A stretch of 26,391 nt of DNA, from NCBI GenBank assembly GCA_963526495.1, contig CAURNT010000015.1, positions 1 to 26,391 of the forward strand, given 5' to 3'. Below, in pieces: positions 1 to 8,656 of the stretch. Under the pieces are notes generated by a model, which was given only the letters and a program-made list of their open reading frames with translations, had not been told where the DNA came from and did no database searches. A program made the translations under genes and the position numbers. This DNA comes from CAURNT01 sp963526495. Lineage in GTDB: Bacteria; Fusobacteriota; Fusobacteriia; Fusobacteriales; Leptotrichiaceae. Positions within the stretch are counted from its first letter, which is position 1. The number at the start of each line of letters is the position of its first letter.

Positions 1-86
1 TAGAAAGTAGTAAAACAGTTATAATGATAACACATCAATATAATGAAGAATACTTAAATAAGTTTGATAAGATAATAAATGTATGA
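1..86 (+). CDS. ABC transporter ATP-binding protein, C-terminal fragment
   Basis: Only the last 27 codons are inside the window; the gene begins upstream. The fragment reads ...KTVIMITHQYNEEY...FDKIINV and ends at TGA 84-86. A hydrophobic strand followed by ITHQ and then FDKI matches the H-loop (switch) histidine and the final strand of ABC-type ATPases, especially exporters in which the nucleotide-binding domain is C-terminal. CydC/CydD-like exporters have a very similar ending, but the piece is too short to choose a subfamily. The stop codon lies in the 5' arm of the following terminator. The ABC fold is a family-level inference from one motif. Confidence 0.5.
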   Translation, partial: ESSKTVIMITHQYNEEYLNKFDKIINV

Positions 87-114
87 AGTTGGTTCTTTTT
101 CCAACTTCTTTTTT
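85..114 (+). terminator. Rho-independent terminator after the ABC fragment
   Basis: GAAGTTGG (85-92) pairs perfectly with CCAACTTC (101-108) around an 8-nt loop, followed by six T (109-114). The 5' arm overlaps the stop codon of the preceding gene by two bases. Confidence 0.85.
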
Positions 115-116
115 GT

Positions 117-145
117 TTGAAATTAGTAAAAAAAAAGGGTATAAT
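117..145 (+). promoter_or_regulatory. Sigma70-type promoter for the HAD/HD/rluD/rnhB block
   Basis: A -35 box TTGAAA (117-122), a 17-bp spacer and a perfect -10 box TATAAT (140-145) lie just after a terminator and 35 bp before the first start codon. Transcription would begin at about 152. The same arrangement is seen before the M32 gene. Confidence 0.75.
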
Positions 146-180
146 AATATATATAAATAAATGAAAAATAGAGGTTTAAA

Positions 181-840
181 ATGAGTAAGAAATTAGTTAT
201 ATTTGATTTAGATGGAACACTATTAAATTCTGTATATGCGATAGCAAATGCATCGAATAAATCGCTTCAAAAATATGGCCTAAAAACATATAATCCTGAT
301 GATTATGTAAATTATATAGGTAATGGTTTAAGAAAAATGGTAGAGCTTATACTTAAAGAACAAGGTTCACTAGATAAAGAAGAAAAAGTGCTGGATTATC
401 TACTTGATGTATATAGTAAGGAATATGATTTTAATTTACATACATACAAAGGTATAAGAGAGTTGTTGTTTGAATTAGAAGAAAAGGGTATTAAATATGC
501 GATAATAACAAATAAAGATAATGATTTAGCTAAAAAATCTTGTGAAATAGACGAGTTAAAAGATTTTTCGTTTTATAAAATTATAGGATTAGATCCTAAT
601 AATATAGAAGAGAAAAAACCTTCACCTATTAACGTGGAAAGATTAATTAGTGAACTAAATTTAGAAAAAAAAGATGTTTTATTTGTTGGAGATATGATAG
701 TTGATTTAAATACCGCTAATAATTCTGGAGTTGATTTTGCTTATTGTAACTGGGGATTTGGTAGTGCTAAGAATGAGCAAGGTATAGATGAGAAATATAA
801 GGTAGACAGTGTAGAAGAATTGATAGAGAGATATTTATGA
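181..840 (+). CDS. HAD-family hydrolase, phosphoglycolate phosphatase-like
   Basis: The 219-aa protein has all the HAD phosphatase motifs. Motif I is DLDGT (nucleophile D9, acid/base D11), motif II is the threonine of IITNKD (T110), motif III is the lysine pair in EKKPSP (145-146), and motif IV is GDMIVDL (D171, D175). The helical segment between motifs I and II is a C1 cap, as in the Gph/PGMB branch. The protein should be a cytoplasmic Mg-dependent phosphatase of small phosphoesters, and phosphoglycolate phosphatase is the usual label. Substrate cannot be read from sequence; pyrophosphatase (PpaX-like) and nucleotidase activities are alternatives. The start has GAGG at 171-174. It is the first gene after the 117-145 promoter and its TGA overlaps the next ATG by 4 bp. 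Confidence 0.85.
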   Translation: MSKKLVIFDLDGTLLNSVYAIANASNKSLQKYGLKTYNPDDYVNYIGNGLRKMVELILKEQGSLDKEEKVLDYLLDVYSKEYDFNLHTYKGIRELLFELEEKGIKYAIITNKDNDLAKKSCEIDELKDFSFYKIIGLDPNNIEEKKPSPINVERLISELNLEKKDVLFVGDMIVDLNTANNSGVDFAYCNWGFGSAKNEQGIDEKYKVDSVEELIERYL

Positions 841-1244
841 TATTCTTTAAGATAATAGAATTCTATTTTTTAAGAATAAATAAAAATAATGAACAAGAGG
901 TTAAAGCTATATTATCTAAAGAAGAATATGATATATTTGATAAAATGCAAGGTTATGATAAATATCATTCATTTAAAGTTTATGAAGATATTAAGGTTCA
1001 AAATATGCCTAATATATATTTAAAATTAGCTTTATTACATGATTGTGGTAAGGGAAATTCTGGATTTTTATTAAGAGTATTACATAAACTTGGTTTTAAA
1101 ACAAGTTTAAGAAATCATTCTTTAAATGGATATATTAAATTAAAAGATATTAATCCCAAACTTGCTAATCTTATACTTAAACATCATAATAGTACGGAAG
1201 ATGAGTATATGAAAAAATTTCAAGGAGTAGATGATGTTAATTGA
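837..1244 (+). CDS. HD-domain protein (putative metal-dependent phosphohydrolase)
   Basis: This 135-aa protein carries the HD-domain pattern. H44 lies in YDKYHSF, the HD pair is H68-D69 in LLHDCGK (K72), H94 is in RNHS, and H116-H117 are in LKHHN. The HD superfamily holds divalent metals and commonly cleaves phosphomonoesters or phosphodiesters. Small proteins with this N-terminal EEYDIFDKMQGYDKYHS-like region are widespread in low-GC bacteria but mostly uncharacterised, so no substrate is claimed. The start overlaps the HAD stop as ATGA with only a weak Shine-Dalgarno site, which suggests translational coupling. The end overlaps the next gene by about 11 bp. Confidence 0.75.
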   Translation: MIFFKIIEFYFLRINKNNEQEVKAILSKEEYDIFDKMQGYDKYHSFKVYEDIKVQNMPNIYLKLALLHDCGKGNSGFLLRVLHKLGFKTSLRNHSLNGYIKLKDINPKLANLILKHHNSTEDEYMKKFQGVDDVN

Positions 1245-2130
1245 AGAAAATATTAATAAAAGGATAGACGCATATTTATCTGAAATATTAAAAGAATCAA
1301 GAACAAAAATACAAGAATTAATTAAAAGTGAAAATATTAAAGTAAATAGTATGAAAACTAAGGCTTCATATAAACTTGAAAAAGGAGATGAAGTATATAT
1401 AAATATACCTGATGCAAAACAGGTAGATATAATAGCTCAAGATATAGATATAGAGATAGTATATGAAGATAAATATTTATTGATAGTTAATAAAAAGGCA
1501 GGTATGGTGGTTCATCCATCTAAAGGACATGAACAAAATACTTTAGTAAATGCACTTTTATATAAGGTAGGAGATTTATCAGGTATAAATGGAGAAATAA
1601 GACCTGGTATAGTACATAGATTAGATAAAGATACTTCAGGATTGATTATTATAGCCAAAGATGATAAAACTCATAATTTATTAACAGAAATGTTTAAAAA
1701 TAAGGAAATTAAGAAAATATATTATGCTATAGTTAAAGGTAGTATGAATAAACAAAGTGGAACTTTGATTTCTAATATTGGTAGAGATGAAAAAGATAGA
1801 AAAAAAATGTCTGTGAAAAAAACAGGAGGTAAAGAAGCTATAACTAATTTTGATATTGTTGACAAAAATGAAAAATATAGTTTAGTGAGATTAAATTTAA
1901 AAACTGGAAGAACTCATCAAATAAGAGTACATTTATCACATTTTTTCTTCCCGATAATAGGTGATAGTGTATATGGAAGAAAAGATGAATTTCCAAGACA
2001 AATGTTACATGCCTATGAATTAAGTTTTATACATCCTATAACTAAAAAAAGTATAAATGTAATAGGCGAATTTCATAAGGATTTTAACGATGCATTAAAT
2101 AAAACTAAATTGAGGTTTGAACATGAATAA
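1234..2130 (+). CDS. rluD: RluA/RluD-family 23S rRNA pseudouridine synthase
   Basis: The protein has about 298 aa, the usual length of the family. An N-terminal S4 RNA-binding domain (about residues 5-60, with a KIQELIKSENIKVN core) precedes a pseudouridine synthase domain with the signature HRLDKDTSG. Its aspartate, about residue 131, is the catalytic nucleophile. A later KTGRTHQIRVHL segment is the conserved RluA-family motif III. It isomerises uridine to pseudouridine in large-subunit rRNA; RluD modifies 1911/1915/1917, but other RluA paralogues cannot be excluded. Two ATG codons are adjacent (1231, 1234). AAGGAG at 1222-1227 is better spaced for 1234 (6 nt), so I use that. The gene overlaps the HD gene upstream and rnhB downstream. 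Confidence 0.88.
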   Translation: MLIEENINKRIDAYLSEILKESRTKIQELIKSENIKVNSMKTKASYKLEKGDEVYINIPDAKQVDIIAQDIDIEIVYEDKYLLIVNKKAGMVVHPSKGHEQNTLVNALLYKVGDLSGINGEIRPGIVHRLDKDTSGLIIIAKDDKTHNLLTEMFKNKEIKKIYYAIVKGSMNKQSGTLISNIGRDEKDRKKMSVKKTGGKEAITNFDIVDKNEKYSLVRLNLKTGRTHQIRVHLSHFFFPIIGDSVYGRKDEFPRQMLHAYELSFIHPITKKSINVIGEFHKDFNDALNKTKLRFEHE

Positions 2131-2734
2131 ATTATATGATTTTGATAGAGAATATAATAGATTAGTTATAGGAGTAGATGAGGCAGGTAGAGGGCCTTTA
2201 GCAGGTCCTGTAGTTGCAGCAGCTGTAGTTATAAAAGGATATAGTTCATATTTAGATGAGGTTAATGATTCTAAAAAATTAACAGAATCTAAAAGAGAAA
2301 GAATTTTTGAGAATATATTAAATGATAATAATATATTATATGGTGTAGGAATAGTTAATGCAGATATAATTGATGAAATTAATATATTACAAGCAACATA
2401 TATTGCTATGAAAGAAGCTATAGAGAATATACCTAATATTGATAAGGAAAGGTATTTAATTTTAGTAGATGGTAATAGAGAAATAAAAGACTGTAAATAT
2501 GTTCAAGAAACAATAGTTAAAGGAGATTCTAAATCTTTATCAATAGCAACAGCGTCAATTATAGCTAAAGTTACAAGAGATAGAATTATGAAAGAACTTG
2601 ATTTGAAAATACCAGGTTATAATTTTAGTAAACATAAAGGATATGGTACAAAAGAACATTATAAATTATTAAGAGAAAATGGTGTGTCAAATATTCATAG
2701 AAAATCATTTTTGAAAAATTTTTTGGAAGGGTGA
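2123..2734 (+). CDS. rnhB: Ribonuclease HII
   Basis: The 203-aa enzyme removes ribonucleotides and RNA from RNA-DNA hybrids. The type 2 RNase H signature GVDEAGRGPLAGP is near the N-terminus (D19, E20). The other two acidic metal ligands are D116 in LVDGN and D153 in VTRDRIM, giving the D-E-D-D set. The conserved DSKKL (49-53), ASIIAKVTRD and KHKGYGTKEH motifs are also present. A TTG at 2117 is in frame, but GAGG at 2112-2115 sits 7 nt before ATG 2123, so ATG is preferred. The gene overlaps the end of the pseudouridine synthase by 8 bp. Function is confidently known for the family. Confidence 0.95.
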   Translation: MNKLYDFDREYNRLVIGVDEAGRGPLAGPVVAAAVVIKGYSSYLDEVNDSKKLTESKRERIFENILNDNNILYGVGIVNADIIDEINILQATYIAMKEAIENIPNIDKERYLILVDGNREIKDCKYVQETIVKGDSKSLSIATASIIAKVTRDRIMKELDLKIPGYNFSKHKGYGTKEHYKLLRENGVSNIHRKSFLKNFLEG

Positions 2735-2739
2735 TGTAT

Positions 2740-2970
2740 ATGGAATTTAAATGTAGTATATGTGGACATAATAAGTTTGATATTAAAAATGTAAATCTAC
2801 CTGTTAGAGATGTTAAGGTAGATAAAGTAAAAAATATTTTTTTAGAATTATTACCTGTAAATAGTCAAATGTTTTATTTGAGAATATGTTTAAATTGTGG
2901 TAAAACTGAACTTTATTCTTCAGCTATAGTAAATAAGGAACAAGAAAAAAAGAAAAGCGAAAATTATTGA
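2740..2970 (+). CDS. Small zinc-ribbon protein (DUF2082-like)
   Basis: This 76-aa protein has two CxxC knuckles, C5-C8 in CSIC and C50-C53 in CLNC, which should bind one zinc. The layout (MEFKCxxC, a basic middle, then RxCxxCGxTELY) resembles the predicted nucleic-acid-binding zinc ribbons of COG3478/DUF2082. Residues 66-76 are a charged, lysine-rich tail. Upstream in-frame GTG 2731 and ATG 2734 overlap or crowd the ribosome-binding site AAGGGTG (2727-2733), so ATG 2740 fits best. It lies directly after rnhB. No specific role is known, and the family match is from memory of the motif pattern. Confidence 0.65.
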   Translation: MEFKCSICGHNKFDIKNVNLPVRDVKVDKVKNIFLELLPVNSQMFYLRICLNCGKTELYSSAIVNKEQEKKKSENY

Positions 2971-2995
2971 AAAAAAACAATAAAAATTGTATAAT
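2967..2995 (+). promoter_or_regulatory. Internal promoter for the M32 carboxypeptidase gene
   Basis: A -35 box TTGAAA (2967-2972), a 17-bp spacer and TATAAT (2990-2995) give the same boxes and spacing as the promoter at 117-145. The -35 overlaps the stop codon of the zinc-ribbon gene. The expected start site, about 3002, falls on the ribosome-binding site GAAGGAGG (3001-3008), leaving a leader of only about a dozen bases before ATG 3014. Confidence 0.7.
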
Positions 2996-3013
2996 TTACC
3001 GAAGGAGGTATAT

Positions 3014-4522
3014 ATGGAAAAAATTGTTAAAATAAAGGAAATTTTAGGTAAATATAGAGCATATAATCACGCTCAAACTATACTTAGTTGGGATTTAGAA
3101 ACTGAGGCTCCAATTAAAGCTATAAGTAATTTATCTAAGACTATAGGAATATTATCAGAGCTTGGATATAATACAGTAGTAAATGATGAATTTAAAGAAT
3201 TAATATATACTGTTGATTTAGAAAAATTAAATGATATAGATAAAAAACTTGTTATGAAGACAAGAAAAGATATTTTTGATTTTATGAGTAAGATACCTGT
3301 AAATGAGTATTCTAGATATTCAGAATTAGTTACTTTATCATCTCAAAAATGGAGTGAGGCTAAAAAAAATAATGATATTAAAGAATATGCACCGATTTTA
3401 AAAGAGGTTATTGAACTTAAAAAGAAATTTATAAAATATAGAAATTATGAAGGACATCCATATTCATTACTTTTATCAGATTATGAACCAAATTTAACAG
3501 TTGAATATGTAGATGAATTTTTTGAAAAAATAAAAAAAGATTTAGTACCATTTATAAAAAAAGTTGTATTAAAGAGAAGAGAAGAATTACAAGATGTAAA
3601 AAGTAGATTTTTGTCTAAAACATATTCTATAGATAAACAAAAAGAATTGTCAAAGGAGATAAGTAAAATACTTAAATTTAACTATGATGCAGGAGTTTTA
3701 AAAGAAAGTGAACACCCTTTCACTACATCTACAAGTAATAAAGATGTGAGAATTACGACTCATTATCATGAAAATGATCCTATATCAGCTATATATTCAA
3801 CTATACATGAAACAGGGCATGCTTTATATGAACAACATATAGAAGATATATATGATGAAAACTTTTTAGGTGGTGGAGTTTCTATGGGTATACATGAATC
3901 TCAATCAAGAATATATGAAAACATGTTTGGTAGAAATGATGCATTTGTACCTAAAATATATGAATTAATGGATAAATATTTTGGAATGGATATAAGTATT
4001 GATGAATTTAAATTACTTTTAAATGAATCTAATCTTTCATATATTAGAACAGAATCTGATGAACTTACTTATCCTTTACATATATTAGTTAGATATGAAC
4101 TGGAAAAAGAAATATTTAGTGATATAGATAAAGAGGTAGATGTAGCTAAATTAGTAGAAAAATGGAATGATAAATATGTTGAATATTTAGGTATAAAACC
4201 CAAAACTTTAGATGAAGGAATACTTCAGGATATACATTGGGCACAAGGATTGTTTGGGTATTTTCCATCTTATGCTTTAGGATCAGCATATAGTGCTCAA
4301 ATATATGATGCTATGAATAAAGATATTAATATAGAAGAAGAATTAAAAAATTCAAAATTTGAAAATATTAATAAGTGGCTTGAATTAAAAGTTCAAAAAT
4401 TTGGTGCTTTTTTAGAACCAGATAAGGTTATTTTAAATGCAACAGGTAATAAATTTAATTCAGATTACTATATTGATTATTTAAAAAATAAATTTTCTAA
4501 AATTTATGGAGTAGAGGTATAA
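3014..4522 (+). CDS. M32-family metallocarboxypeptidase
   Basis: The 502-aa protein has the usual length of M32 (thermostable carboxypeptidase Taq-like) enzymes. The zinc site is HETGH at 265-269 (H265, H269, catalytic E266), and the third ligand is the glutamate of IHESQSR (E295). Other M32 hallmarks are visible: SWDLETEAP near the N-terminus, HPFT at 234-237, IRTESDELTYPLHI, and the late GILQDIHWAQGLFGYFPSY. The mostly helical cytoplasmic enzyme trims C-terminal residues from peptides. An upstream in-frame TTG at 2987 is rejected because GAAGGAGG (3001-3008) precedes ATG 3014. It is adjacent to an M18 aminopeptidase, suggesting a peptide-breakdown pair that attacks both ends of peptides. 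Confidence 0.92.
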   Translation: MEKIVKIKEILGKYRAYNHAQTILSWDLETEAPIKAISNLSKTIGILSELGYNTVVNDEFKELIYTVDLEKLNDIDKKLVMKTRKDIFDFMSKIPVNEYSRYSELVTLSSQKWSEAKKNNDIKEYAPILKEVIELKKKFIKYRNYEGHPYSLLLSDYEPNLTVEYVDEFFEKIKKDLVPFIKKVVLKRREELQDVKSRFLSKTYSIDKQKELSKEISKILKFNYDAGVLKESEHPFTTSTSNKDVRITTHYHENDPISAIYSTIHETGHALYEQHIEDIYDENFLGGGVSMGIHESQSRIYENMFGRNDAFVPKIYELMDKYFGMDISIDEFKLLLNESNLSYIRTESDELTYPLHILVRYELEKEIFSDIDKEVDVAKLVEKWNDKYVEYLGIKPKTLDEGILQDIHWAQGLFGYFPSYALGSAYSAQIYDAMNKDINIEEELKNSKFENINKWLELKVQKFGAFLEPDKVILNATGNKFNSDYYIDYLKNKFSKIYGVEV

Positions 4523-4523
4523 A

Positions 4524-5864
4524 ATGGGAACAAAAGAAATACTAAAAAAAGAAGTTGCAGAATTTGAAGTTAAAGCATTTGCAAGAGAATTGATAGAATT
4601 TATAGATGATTGTCCAAGCAGTTATCATGTAGGAGATTTATGTTCTGAAATATTAGTTGGTAATGATTTTGAAAGATTAGATCCATATTCAAAATGGGAT
4701 TTAAAACTTGGTGGTAAATATTTTGTAAAAAAAACCAATTCAACTATAGTTGCCTTTACTATAGGTGAAAAAATAGACTTAAAAAGAGGGTTTAAAATAT
4801 TTGGGTCTCATACAGATTCTCCAGGTTTTAGAATAAAACCTAATCCTGAAATGATAACTAATGGAGTATTAAGATTAAATACTGAAGTTTATGGAGGGCC
4901 TATATTAAATACTTGGTTTGATAGACCTCTATCTATAGCTGGAAGAGTAATAGTGAAAAACGGTGATACATTTAAACCTAAAACTATCAAAGTAAAAATT
5001 GAAGAGCCTATATTAACTATACCAAATTTAGCAATACATCAAAATAGAGAAGTTAATAATGGAGTTAAAATTGATAAACAAAATGATACATTACCTATAC
5101 TAAATTTAGTTAAAGAGGGATTTGAAAAAGAAAATTATTTATTAAATTTAATTTCTAAAAAAATTGGAGTTAATAAAACTGATATATTAGATTTTGACTT
5201 GTTTATATACTCTTTAGATAAAGGAAGTTTAGTTGGGGCTGAACAAAATATGATAAGTTCCCCTAAACTAGATAATTTAGTATCTGTTTATGCGGGATTA
5301 ATAGGTTTGATGGAAAGCAATAATAAAAACAACCAAATAAATGTATTTGTTGGATTTGATAATGAGGAAATAGGCTCAGCTACTAAGCAAGGAGCAGATT
5401 CAAATTATTTATATAATATTTTAGAAAGAATAAATTATTCTTTAGGATTTAATAGAGAAGACTTTTTAGTTATGCTATCATCTTCATTTATGTTATCTGC
5501 TGATGGTGCTCATGCTGCACATCCTGCATATATGGGTAAAAGTGATCCAACTAATTTAGGTAAAATGAATGAAGGTATATCTATTAAAATAAGTGCTAAC
5601 CAAAGATATACATCAGATGCATATTCTATATCAGTAATAAAACAATTAGTAGATAAAACTAATATTAAAATACAATGTTTCGTTAATCAATCTAATGAAA
5701 TAGGAGGGTCAACAATAGGACCAATATCTTCAACACACCTTGATATAGATGCTATAGATTTAGGGGTTCCTATGCTTGCAATGCACTCTGTAAGAGAATT
5801 ATGTGGAATAAACGATGTATTTTATTTAAAAGAATTAGCAATACAATTTTTTGATAAGTTTTGA
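4524..5864 (+). CDS. apeB: M18-family aminopeptidase
   Basis: The 446-aa protein has the dinuclear zinc site of M18: H96 in GSHTDSP, D250 in KLDNLVS, the E281-E282 pair in FDNEEIGS, D327 in SADGAHA, and H421 in AMHSVREL. The length matches the bacterial M18 enzymes (about 430-460 aa). M18 enzymes release N-terminal, often acidic or neutral, residues and form large dodecameric tetrahedral particles in the cytoplasm; this is family knowledge. The start ATG follows the carboxypeptidase stop by one base, with AGAGGT just upstream, so co-translation is likely. Exact specificity (ApeB versus aspartyl type) is not determinable here. Confidence 0.9.
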   Translation: MGTKEILKKEVAEFEVKAFARELIEFIDDCPSSYHVGDLCSEILVGNDFERLDPYSKWDLKLGGKYFVKKTNSTIVAFTIGEKIDLKRGFKIFGSHTDSPGFRIKPNPEMITNGVLRLNTEVYGGPILNTWFDRPLSIAGRVIVKNGDTFKPKTIKVKIEEPILTIPNLAIHQNREVNNGVKIDKQNDTLPILNLVKEGFEKENYLLNLISKKIGVNKTDILDFDLFIYSLDKGSLVGAEQNMISSPKLDNLVSVYAGLIGLMESNNKNNQINVFVGFDNEEIGSATKQGADSNYLYNILERINYSLGFNREDFLVMLSSSFMLSADGAHAAHPAYMGKSDPTNLGKMNEGISIKISANQRYTSDAYSISVIKQLVDKTNIKIQCFVNQSNEIGGSTIGPISSTHLDIDAIDLGVPMLAMHSVRELCGINDVFYLKELAIQFFDKF

Positions 5865-5883
5865 TTTGAAAGGAGAATGATAA

Positions 5884-6984
5884 TTGGAAAGAGATTTGAT
5901 TATAAAAAATGTATCTAAAAGTTTTGGAAAAGATACTATTTTAAAAGATGTGAGTTTGACTATAAAAAAAGGTGAATTTTTCTCTATATTAGGACCTTCT
6001 GGTTGTGGAAAAACTACACTTTTAAGAATGATTGCAGGATTTATATATCCAGATAGTGGAGAAATTTTAGTAGGTGATGATAGAATTGATAAGTTACCAC
6101 CTGAAAAAAGAAATGTTAATACGGTATTTCAAAATTATGCGTTATTTCCAACTATGAATGTATTTGATAATGTTGCTTTTCCTTTGAAATTAAAAGGTAT
6201 AGCTAAAGAAGAAATAGAAAAAGAAGTAAATAAATATTTAGAATTAGTTGGTTTATTAGAACATAAATCAAAAATGCCAGAAAATTTATCTGGAGGACAA
6301 AAACAAAGAGTTTCAATTGCACGTGCTTTAATAGGTAAGCCAGATGTTCTTTTATTAGATGAACCACTGTCAGCACTTGACGCTAAACTTAGACAAAAAT
6401 TATTGATAGAACTAGATACAATACATGATGAAGTAGGAATTACTTTCGTATTTGTGACTCATGATCAAGAAGAAGCTTTATCTGTATCTGATAGAATAGC
6501 AGTTATGAATAAGGGTGATATACTTCAAATTGGGACTCCAAATGAAATATATGAAAAACCTCATGATGATTTTGTAGCTGATTTTATAGGAGAAACTAAC
6601 TTCTTAACTGGAGTTATACAAGAAGTTTATGAAAATCATGCTATAGCTCATTCAGATGAAATAGGAGAATTTAAAGTAGAATTAGATAAACCTGTTAAAG
6701 TTGGAGATAAAGTTAAATTAACTCTTAGACCAGAGAAAATTAAGGTTGATATTAAACCACCTAAGGATAATCCTAAATATAAAATTTTAACTGGAATAGT
6801 AGATGAGGTAATTTATTCTGGGTTCCAATCTAAACTATTTATCAAAGTTGATGGTTCTAATAGAATAATTAGAGCATTTGATCAACATAGAGAATTTCTT
6901 GAAGAAGACGAACTATTTGTTTGGAAAGAAAAGGTGTTTTTTTACTGGAATTATGAAGATGCTTATCTAGTGGAGGTAAAATAA
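5884..6984 (+). CDS. potA: Spermidine/putrescine ABC transporter ATPase PotA
   Basis: The 366-aa ATPase has Walker A GPSGCGKTT (37-45), Q-loop Q83, signature LSGGQKQR (135-142), Walker B VLLLDEP (D159, E160) and switch H193. A C-terminal TOBE-type domain (from about 240) is typical of the PotA/MalK group. Together with two permeases it should power polyamine uptake, though PotA-like ATPases also serve related importers. The start is TTG 5884: the ATG at 5877 is in another frame, an in-frame TGA lies at 5878-5880, and AAAGGAG ends 8 nt before the TTG. The stop overlaps potB by one base. Confidence 0.88.
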   Translation: MERDLIIKNVSKSFGKDTILKDVSLTIKKGEFFSILGPSGCGKTTLLRMIAGFIYPDSGEILVGDDRIDKLPPEKRNVNTVFQNYALFPTMNVFDNVAFPLKLKGIAKEEIEKEVNKYLELVGLLEHKSKMPENLSGGQKQRVSIARALIGKPDVLLLDEPLSALDAKLRQKLLIELDTIHDEVGITFVFVTHDQEEALSVSDRIAVMNKGDILQIGTPNEIYEKPHDDFVADFIGETNFLTGVIQEVYENHAIAHSDEIGEFKVELDKPVKVGDKVKLTLRPEKIKVDIKPPKDNPKYKILTGIVDEVIYSGFQSKLFIKVDGSNRIIRAFDQHREFLEEDELFVWKEKVFFYWNYEDAYLVEVK

Positions 6985-7844
6985 TGGCTAAAAGTGATGT
7001 TTTACAAGAAAAATCAAAATTAAGATATCTTTATTTTTTACCTATTACTATATGGATGAGTGTATTTTTTGCAATTCCAACTGCGATTATTGTATATTTT
7101 AGTTTTTTAAAGAAAAGTGCTTATGGAGGTATAACAAATTACACAACATTTACTTTAAAAGCATATAGAGATTTATTTTCTTCATCAGATATATGGGCTA
7201 TAGCTTTAAAAACTTTAAATATTTCGCTGGTTATTACAGTTATTACTATAATTCTAGCTTTGCCAACATCTTATTTTATTTCTCGGTCAAAGTATAAAAA
7301 TTTTTGGTTGTTATTAATAGTAATACCATTTTGGACTAATTTTTTAGTTAGAGTATTTGCTATTATTGCATTAATTGGTAATAATGGTATAGTTAATAAA
7401 TTTTTAGTAGATTTATTTAATTTAGCAGCACCATTAGATTTATTATACAATAGAACTGCAGTAATAATAATAAGTGTATATATATATTTACCTTATGCAA
7501 TTTTACCACTTTATTCTTCAATAGAAAAATTTGATTTTTCTTTAATAGATGCTGCACGTGATTTAGGGGCAAGTAATTTTAAAGCACATATGAAAATATT
7601 TATTCCAGGAATAAAAAGTGGAATAATAACAGCGATTGTTTTAACGTTTATACCAGCTATAGGTTCTTATGCTGTTCCAGATTTAGTGGGTGGAACGGAT
7701 GGAATAATGTTAGGTAATATTATAGCAAGTAAAATGTTTAATTTAAGAGATTGGCCATCAGCTTCAGCTATTTCAACATTATTTATATTGATTACTTCAA
7801 TATTTGTATGGATAAAAATTAAAACTGAAAAGGAGAGTGATTAG
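6984..7844 (+). CDS. potB: Polyamine ABC transporter permease PotB
   Basis: The 286-aa membrane protein has about six hydrophobic segments. The permease EAA-like loop, DAARDLGASNFKAHMKIFIPGIKSG, contacts the ATPase. The segments RYLYFLPITIWMSVFFAIP at the start and VPDLVGGTDGIMLGNIIASKMF near the end match PotB-type permeases. It overlaps the potA stop codon by one base (TAATG), with GGAGG at 6972-6976 within the potA end, indicating coupled translation. Substrate is inferred from family resemblance and operon order. Confidence 0.87.
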   Translation: MAKSDVLQEKSKLRYLYFLPITIWMSVFFAIPTAIIVYFSFLKKSAYGGITNYTTFTLKAYRDLFSSSDIWAIALKTLNISLVITVITIILALPTSYFISRSKYKNFWLLLIVIPFWTNFLVRVFAIIALIGNNGIVNKFLVDLFNLAAPLDLLYNRTAVIIISVYIYLPYAILPLYSSIEKFDFSLIDAARDLGASNFKAHMKIFIPGIKSGIITAIVLTFIPAIGSYAVPDLVGGTDGIMLGNIIASKMFNLRDWPSASAISTLFILITSIFVWIKIKTEKESD

Positions 7845-7845
7845 T

Positions 7846-8625
7846 ATGGAAAAGAAAAAGTTTTCATTATTCTTTTTTGTTTTGGTTATGTTGTTTTTTT
7901 ATCTACCAATAGTTATGCTTATAGTTTTATCTTTTAATTCTACTAAGGCCTATGAATTTAAAAGTTTTTCTTTAAGATGGTATATAGAATTATTTACTCG
8001 TTCACCAAAATTATGGCATGCCTTTGGAAGAAGTATATTGATAGCATTATCTTCATCATTTATTTCTGTTGTAATAGCAGTTTTAGGATCTATAGGCATT
8101 AAATGGTATAATTTTAAATTGAAATCTTATTCAAGAGTTTTAAATTATATTCCTTTAGTTTTACCAGATTTGATAATAGGTGTTTCTTTATTATTATTCT
8201 TTAATATGAATTTTGCTAAAATACCTTTAGGAATGTTAACTATATTTATTGCACATACAACATTTAATATACCTTTTTCCTTATTTATAATAATGTCAAG
8301 AATAGATGAGTTTGATTTCTCTATAGTTGAGGCTTCACGTGATTTAGGTGCAACTGAATTACAAACATTAAATAAAGTTATATTACCAACTATGGTACCA
8401 GGTATAATATCAGCATTTTTAATGTCAATGACATTATCTTTAGATGATTTTGTTATAACGAGCTTTGTAACAGGTACTAATTCTGATACTTTACCTATAC
8501 AAATTTATTCTATGCTTAAGTTTGGAGTGAGTCCCACAATTAATGCGTTATCGACTATATTGATATTAGGTACATTAATATTGGCCCTATCAAGTCGTAA
8601 GTTACAAAAATATATGTTAAGTTAG
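7846..8625 (+). CDS. potC: Polyamine ABC transporter permease PotC
   Basis: This protein of about 259 aa has six likely membrane segments. The cytoplasmic EAA-like loop, EASRDLGATELQTLNKVILPTMVPG, is followed by SLDDFVITSFVTG, a segment characteristic of PotC. ATG 7846 is preferred over an in-frame GTG at 7837 because AAGGAG (7830-7835) is correctly spaced only for the ATG. It is the last gene before a strong hairpin. No gene for a substrate-binding protein (PotD) follows, so the binding protein must be encoded elsewhere or be absent. Otherwise it is an ordinary permease. Confidence 0.87.
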   Translation: MEKKKFSLFFFVLVMLFFYLPIVMLIVLSFNSTKAYEFKSFSLRWYIELFTRSPKLWHAFGRSILIALSSSFISVVIAVLGSIGIKWYNFKLKSYSRVLNYIPLVLPDLIIGVSLLLFFNMNFAKIPLGMLTIFIAHTTFNIPFSLFIIMSRIDEFDFSIVEASRDLGATELQTLNKVILPTMVPGIISAFLMSMTLSLDDFVITSFVTGTNSDTLPIQIYSMLKFGVSPTINALSTILILGTLILALSSRKLQKYMLS

Positions 8626-8656
8626 TTTTGATATAAAATATAAAAATTATTAAATT

